In this document: one piece after another, positions 58,400-64,000 of the stretch
How the letters are laid out: every line of letters starts with the position of its first letter
Position numbering within the stretch: position 1 is the first letter of the stretch
NCBI GenBank assembly: GCA_029959085.1
Contig: JARWIR010000016.1
Location: 5,315,441 to 5,379,440 of the forward strand
From: Nemophila menziesii
Taxonomy: Eukaryota; Streptophyta; Magnoliopsida; Boraginales; Hydrophyllaceae
Length of the DNA stretch: 64,000 nt
Direction of reading: 5' to 3'
Program-made: the position numbers and the translations under genes
The notes under the pieces: generated by a model
Told to the model about the DNA's origin: nothing
Database searches by the model: none
What the model saw: only the letters and a program-made list of their open reading frames with translations

Positions 58400-59320
58400 T
58401 AACACTTCTATAAAAGTTCCAATATCATCAGTTTCAGCTCTCATAAAAATAATTAGTCATCAGCAAAAAATATGTGACTAAGAGTGGAACAGTGTTTTGT
58501 AATTTTAACCCTCTAATTAGTTTCTTTTCCACTTTAATGTTAGGTAAATAGGATGAAGCTTGAGTAATAATACATAAGAAAAATTAGAGACATGGGATCC
58601 CCATGTCTCAAACTTTTTGATGGTTCAGATAATTGTAGCTGGTCACCATTAAGTAACACTGAGTAGGTGACATAGGTGACACAACACATTATTTATTCAA
58701 CCGACATTATTGAAAATCCCATTTTGAGTATAGTGTCTTTTAAAAAGTCTCACTCGATATTTTCATTTGCCTTTGCCACATCACTTTTATAGCTACATAA
58801 TGCTTATTAGAGTTCCTTTTTCTTTTTAGAGAATGGCTCGCTTCAGAGCTAAATAATATTTTCTAAAATTTCTCTTCCAGGGACAAATGCACTTTGGTTT
58901 TCATTAATAATAAAATGCATATGTTTTTGTAGTCTTTTAACTAAGATTCTAGCAAACACTTTATATATTATATTTGAAGAACTAATAGGTCTAAAGTGAC
59001 CAACCTTGGCAAGCTTTTCCACTTTAGGAATTAGTGTGATATGAGACTTATTTATAGGGTACAAGCTACTTTTATTCCATAAGAAATATGAAATTTCTCG
59101 CATTAAATCAAATTTAATCAAGTCCTAGTGTTTTTACAGAAGTATACAGGTAATCCATCTGTATAACTGGCCTAGTGAGATCTGAGTTAATCTCTTCTGC
59201 GACACAGGTCTCAATAGAATCAATTACTCTACTGTAATCTCTAGGCCCTTTAGAACTGAATATGTTATTATAGTATTTTTTATTACTTCTTATATATCTT
59301 CTTTTCTTTCCAACCAAATA
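58400..59320 (-). pseudogene. LINE-d reverse transcriptase
   Basis: The piece 59114-59317 has FSSKGPRDYSRVIDSIE and the fingers region. The piece 58849-59121 reads SHITLIPKVEKLAKVGHFRP, then ISSSNIIYKVFARILVKRL and NQSAFVPGREILENI. The catalytic FADD box is intact at 58456-58467 (minus strand) but followed by a stop. The intervening palm is frameshifted. Confidence 0.82.
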
Positions 59321-59589
59321 TTGTTATCATTAAACATTCTAGTTATTTTATTTCTTTTCCTTCTAGCTTTCTTATAGCATGAAAGTAGGTTGTGTTTCTA
59401 TCACCCAAATTTTGCCACTTAATTCTTGATTTAAGTTTCCAGTATGTTTTTTCTTGGTCCATCTTAATTCCATTCTTTTGATTATGGATTCATAAGCATC
59501 CCAATCAATAGGAACTATAGATTTAAACATTTTTTGCAAGGATAATTTATCTTTCCTGACCATTTCTTTTTAAATTTTTGATTTTCTTT

Positions 59590-60500
59590 TTAAATTTTTG
59601 CATTTCTTCTAGCCCATAATGTATGTTTAAATGTAAGCTGGATTATTTTCTTTCCAAGTTTATATATACCTTTCCCTCTCAAATATTCCATTTCTACCCA
59701 AATTTTATCTATAATCTCAATACATTCTTCATTACTAAGCCAATTCTTATCAAATATAAATCTTTTAAACAGATGGATTTGCTTTACTTCATATACAATG
59801 AGTAGCATGGAGTGATCAGACCCTATAGGCTGTAAGATAACTAACCAAGCTTTAGGAAATATAGTCTACCATTTTTTTAATACATCATCTATCAATAACT
59901 TGCTTTATCTATTCAGATTTTTGTCTTTTATTAGACCATGTAAAATTACAACCCTTTGATGGTAAATCAGACAATTTAAGTTACGCAACCAATCATTTAA
60001 CCTTTCTATCTTATTTATTTTAGGACCATTCCCACCTAATTTTTCATGGGCAAACCTGTATATATTCTAATCCATAATAATGTTCCAACGCAACTTAGAG
60101 TAGTATCTTTTACATTCAGTAATTTTTTTCTTTGCCAAATATTTTTTTATCATCATAGGAAGGAATATATATGAATGATGTGCAGTAAGAGTTTTCATTT
60201 TCATCAGTAATCAGGTAGTGTATATGATTTATACTATACTCTATCACATCAATTTTAGTTGTAGGACAGTTAAATAGAGCCAATCCCTCTTTTGTCTCAT
60301 CTGACATAATAATACAACTAATTTACATACTTAATATCAGCAACTATACTTTGTACATAATCATAAGAGTTTTTAGTTTCAGTAAGAAAGATTACCTTAG
60401 GGTGATACCGAACAACAATATCTTTCAATGTCAGAATTGTCAAATTGTTGACAAGGCCTTGACAATTACAATTTAAATGTGTCGTTGATTTTGAAGAGGT
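59590..60500 (-). pseudogene. LINE-d endonuclease
   Basis: The domain begins near 60480 (minus), reading NCNCQGLVNNLTILTLKDIV and VIFLTETKNS, the standard start of plant LINE endonucleases. The pieces 60116-60307 and 59590-59808 follow. The GDFN block near 59960-60030 is decayed. Confidence 0.75.
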
Positions 60501-62030
60501 TGATCTGGCTCAACCCCGCAAGGCACATCCTTAGCATACTCAGTTTTACCTTCATCCTCCATCGGTTCAATCAAGCTTTTCATACACATAGTTGGAGTCC
60601 ATCGAGATTTACAAATTGTATCATTCATAGCCTTCTCACTTCTGGTTATTTTTTGAGATTGCCTTTTAAATCAGTTGATCTCTCTTAGGTGTTCATTACC
60701 ACATTTTCTCTCATCGGCAATGACCATCGCCGAAGCTGACTCAAAGGTTGGGGCAACCGCATTGACTCGAGCGACATCATTCTTTTGATTAGGATTTCTT
60801 TTAGGGATAGGAGAGAAGGTGAAGTGTTTAGTTGAGCTAATGCTTGTGTTGTGGCTCTTTATACCTACTTTACTTTTATCTGATAGTGCCTTTTCTATTT
60901 AATTTTTATTTATTGAAGCAAAGGATACAATCAATATATCACACTCATCATTGACTTCTTTCTAGGACCAGGTTTGACGAGGAGAGAGGAATGCCAACTC
61001 ACATTCACCTTTATATTTAATAAATTCACCGAAGATATTTGTTTTTGGACCCGAAACTGCTAAGAAATCCAGTGGTGCGCCCACTACCATCGTACTGTCC
61101 TTAATCTCGTACGCGATTTTTTTTCTTTTTGTCTTCATTGTTTCCTTCATCCTTCTCAATTGTACCGTACTTTGTCCTTTTTTCTCTCACTGAGTCAGCC
61201 ATCGTGACTCGGTTCCTTATCACCAAGTTACCATTTTTCTTACTCCACTCATGCATTGCTGAGAAGATGAATGGTACCATCGGATTATCCACTTTCTCAA
61301 AATCTCTTTTCGAGCCATGAATCCATTTCCCCAATCTTTTTTTCAGATGTTTTTTGTTGTTACAATCCTCTTCAGTATGGTCAATGGAACCTCACACAAA
61401 GTAAATTTCTCCTAAACTTTCGTATTTCAACATCCCAGTAAGACTTCAAAAGTCACTAACATTTAAAGATTAAGTAGCGCTTAGTGGCTAATTAATACCC
61501 CATTCGGATATAGCTTGAATATAGCTACTTCATTTGAATGTAGCCATCGGCGGGAGCTAAATGTCAATTACTTCCCATACCTACTAGCAATTTCAGAAGC
61601 GTTGTCTACATATATGTAGTTTCCTGGTAGTCCATGAATTTGAACCCATAAAAGAGTTTTTTACTTAGTATATCTAAGAATTTTTTCACCAGCTTTCTAT
61701 TTGTTGGTCAAAATATGTTTACCAACAAGATTCTAAGTTTGTTTCTTAAGGAAGAGTTGATAGTCATCCTTATTTAAGCACGAAATAAGACACACATTGA
61801 AACCATATTTCTTTATAATGATTTCTTCTTTAAGCCCCCATGATTTATTGATTCTTTTACTCAGGAAGTTTAATCTTATTGTTTTGTTGCTTATGATCTT
61901 TTCCATGAGTTTTGGTTTTACAGTCGTAGAATAAATCGAGTTTTGAATAGGTTTGAGTATTAATTTCTCTGTTTTGAAATGTTTGGTTTTCTAGGTATTT
62001 GTTTTCTGGGTATTTGTTTCCATGGTGTTC
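60500..62030 (-). pseudogene. LINE-d ORF1
   Basis: The knuckle is near 61370-61415 as IDHTEEDCNN with the first Cys residues lost, followed by LGKWIHGSKRDFE, the short motif that usually follows the CCHC in this family. A Lys/Glu-rich charged stretch lies at 61100-61250. The DUF4283 part upstream (61420-61990) is heavily decayed. The purine-rich part beyond 62040 is probably the 5' leader. Confidence 0.65.
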
Positions 62031-62069
62031 AGATGAAGGTTTTTGTTTATTTGCGGCGATAAAGGTACA

Positions 62070-62180
62070 AGAAAGGATTGAGGAGAGAGAGAGAGGGGAG
62101 AAAGATGAAATATAGAAATAGGGGGAGAGAGAGAGGGGAGAAAGATGAAAGATAGAAATAGGGGGAGAGAGAGGAAAACT
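62070..62180. repeat. Duplicated GA-rich unit in the LINE-d 5' region
   Basis: gagagagagaggggagaaag followed by atgaaatatagaaataggggg occurs twice in tandem (about 62073-62124 and 62125-62167), then a partial third. Unit about 44 bp. Confidence 0.8.
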
Positions 62181-62299
62181 ATCCTTTAGAATTTGCGGAG
62201 GAGGGTTAAAATTTAGTAGTGGGAGAGGGTGGGTGTTTTAGAAGAGGTGGTGGTGGTGGCGGCAGTGGGACTAGAGAATTATGGTGCCATATCAAGACA

Positions 62300-64000
62300 A
62301 GATTTCTATTTTGTCTAGGGTTATTAGACCGTTCTTAATGAATCAGAATTAACGTAAAATATTCATGAGCAAAACTAATTGATAGACATTAGATTTGAAT
62401 TAGTCTAGAAAAAATAAATAGTCTTATTGACTAGGGTTTTAATGAATTTAATTATGATCTCATTAAGTGTAAACAAACATGATTTTATTCTTGTAAAATA
62501 TCGTGTCTTAATAAATTAAACTTTAGTTAGAGTGTTAAGGAAATAGGCAAGATAAATGTCTGAAATTTTTTAATAGGTCACAAAATAAATAGTCTTATTA
62601 GGACAATGACTTATTGAATCATATTGATATCTCATTAAGTACAAACCACGGAGGTTAGTTTTCAAAATAACAAAAGGTCTCGCGATAGTTTTCTTTTTCT
62701 TCCTGAAATATAGATAAAAGAAAGGTTACAAAACGTTAGCCAATTTCTCTAGAGGAATTTTCCAAAAGTAAGATCCCATCCAATTGAGGAGGCACACACA
62801 AGTGCCTAGTTGCCAAACAAAGTGCATGTTAACTTGTGCTTAGGAACCCTGTCGGCTGCATTGTTAATGCACCTACTAATAGGAGTGAAACTTGACATAC
62901 ATAATTCAACACAATATAAACATTCTTACAGTTTCTAAATCATCAAATAGACAAACTATTACAAATGGCTTCATGCTTTTGAAAGAGTCATTTTCAATGA
63001 TTACACTTGTTTCAAAGTTCCATGACCGTCCTTTAGGTTATCAAGACCCATCTTGCCTTTTCTTCCAATGTTAATAGAGTAGTTACCATTTTTACCATGC
63101 TTTCCTGAAAATCACAATTAGAGTTTTTAAAAATTTATGCAATTGAATAACCATTGAACTTAGGGGTGTATTATGAATTACTTTTATACTTATAAGGTCG
63201 GGAGTGGGGGTGTCCATAATTGAGCATGTAATACTCATATATAACGTATAAGATAACTCTTCTTGATAGCTTAAGCTTTTGGGAGAATTGGTTGTCTAAC
63301 ATCCATCCCTCACTTTGATTTCATTAGAGCTACTAATGTTGTCTAAAATGGTACTTTTAAGTTCCTTAGAAAGATCATTAGAGACAGTATACTTCTGTTG
63401 AGAACCCACATAAATATATTTTAAAATTTATTTATACTCATTTAAGCAACTAAAAAAAGTGTCATAGTGTACTTACTTAAAACGAGATCTTATGTATTTA
63501 TCACTTTCAATTTACACAAATAAATACATTTCTTTAACTAACATAAGTTCAATGGATATATAGAACAATTAAACCCAAAGATACATTCCCATATCATTGT
63601 ACTAATTCATGGCTTAAATAAGCCAATTTATTTTACTTTAAATCAAATTCATGCAACATATAATTCTTATTAAAATTTTGTTAAAGTTACATTATCCGAC
63701 ATAGTGTTTAAATGGATTTATATTTTTTTCTATTATAAAATTTTATTAACTTCTAAATAACTCAATATGTACTTATAGCAAAATTTGAATTAAATCTTAT
63801 GCATGTGCCACTATCACATAACCTATATCCACTACCTAATATCTATGCACCCTTATGATTGCAAACTCCTCCACTAGAATATCATGTATCTCTTGAAGGT
63901 GAGAGCATAAACTTTTATAATCTATTTAAAATCACCTTCAAAGAAACCCAGTAGTGTTGTCAGCAACACTAAGAAACCAAGTGGAAAATCTCCACACGAT
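62300..64000. other. Unassigned DNA at the right edge
   Basis: AT-rich; no supported gene. A diverged direct duplication of about 80 bp, 175 bp apart (62405-62485 and 62580-62660), shares aaaataaatagtcttatt and tgatatctcattaagt/tgatctcattaagt. A GC-richer patch at 62760-62870 and a phrase agcttaagcttttggg at about 63268 resemble bits of plant repeats but cannot be assigned. Confidence 0.4.

Larger units (their letters stand above)
56280..62050 (-). mobile_element. LINE-d: L1-type retrotransposon with RNase H, minus strand
   Basis: Read from high to low coordinates: ORF1 with knuckle (about 62030-60470), endonuclease (60500-59600), RT (59320-58400), zf-RVT and RNase H (57640-56330). All domains of a full-length plant L1 are present but heavily broken. 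The exact 5' and 3' ends and the target duplication were not found; the 3' end lies at or before the Mutator-type MITE. Confidence 0.72.

Noticed and set aside
62700..62900. GC-richer patch as a possible exon or LINE RNase H remnant
   Set aside because: No frame gives a convincing family motif.
63240..63310. agcttaagcttttggg phrase as the leader of a copia element
   Set aside because: It recalls a common plant repeat, but no primer site, LTR end or coding sequence follows.

Overview
The window looks like about 64 kb of transposon-packed, AT-rich intergenic DNA from a flowering plant, most likely a dicot. No intact cellular gene was recognised. The evidence is the element content: Athila-type Ty3/gypsy elements with a tRNA-Asp-like primer site, a Ty1/copia element primed by tRNA-Met, L1-type plant LINEs (ORF1 with a CCHC knuckle, endonuclease, RT, zf-RVT, in one case RNase H), a CACTA (En/Spm) element with DUF4218/DUF4216 and Transposase_24 genes, hAT and Mutator-type MITEs, a short Helitron and a tRNA-derived SINE. 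No bacterial operons, CRISPR arrays, tRNA or rRNA genes were seen. The species cannot be named from this sequence.

Layout. 1-6896: Athila-like element A, cut at its left LTR by the window edge. It has no recognisable gag or pol and carries one 391-codon ORF of unknown function. 6987-7602: a MITE holding a nested hAT MITE. 7603-9747: unassigned DNA with a diverged internal repeat. 9748-15379: decayed CACTA element (C-terminal part of tnp2, then a multi-exon TnpA-like gene, with arrays of GCGACTAC/GTAGTCGC palindromes). 15388-16042: probable solo copia LTR. 17502-18972: TIR element, copy 1. 18989-19233: Helitron. 19274-20078: hAT element. 20087-23740: LINE-a, truncated at the RT. 23790-26880: Athila-like relic C.

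26.9-55.25 kb is a nested stack. LINE-b (+) was hit by a copia element (32126-55156, target duplication ttgtg/tcgtg). The copia element was then hit by TIR element copy 2 (33301-34760), by LINE-c (-) (35103-41866, 15-bp target duplication) and by Athila-like element B (-) (42869-51623, duplication gattc). LINE-c in turn holds a solo Athila-like LTR (35114-36589, duplication tcgac). Target duplications or continuity of the interrupted reading frames support most joints. 55956-56259: Mutator-type MITE built round a 16-bp minisatellite. 56280-62050: LINE-d (-), whose RNase H region holds a SINE. 62.3-64 kb: unassigned.

Functionally these are mostly dead parts. The copia, LINE and CACTA proteins carry stops, frameshifts and some lost catalytic residues. 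The Athila-like members A, B and C all lack RT and integrase, so any past movement must have used enzymes supplied in trans. Element A is the youngest LTR element: its LTRs differ at only about 15 places by eye over 1064 bp, against roughly 10% for the copia element and B. Its ORF is still fully open.
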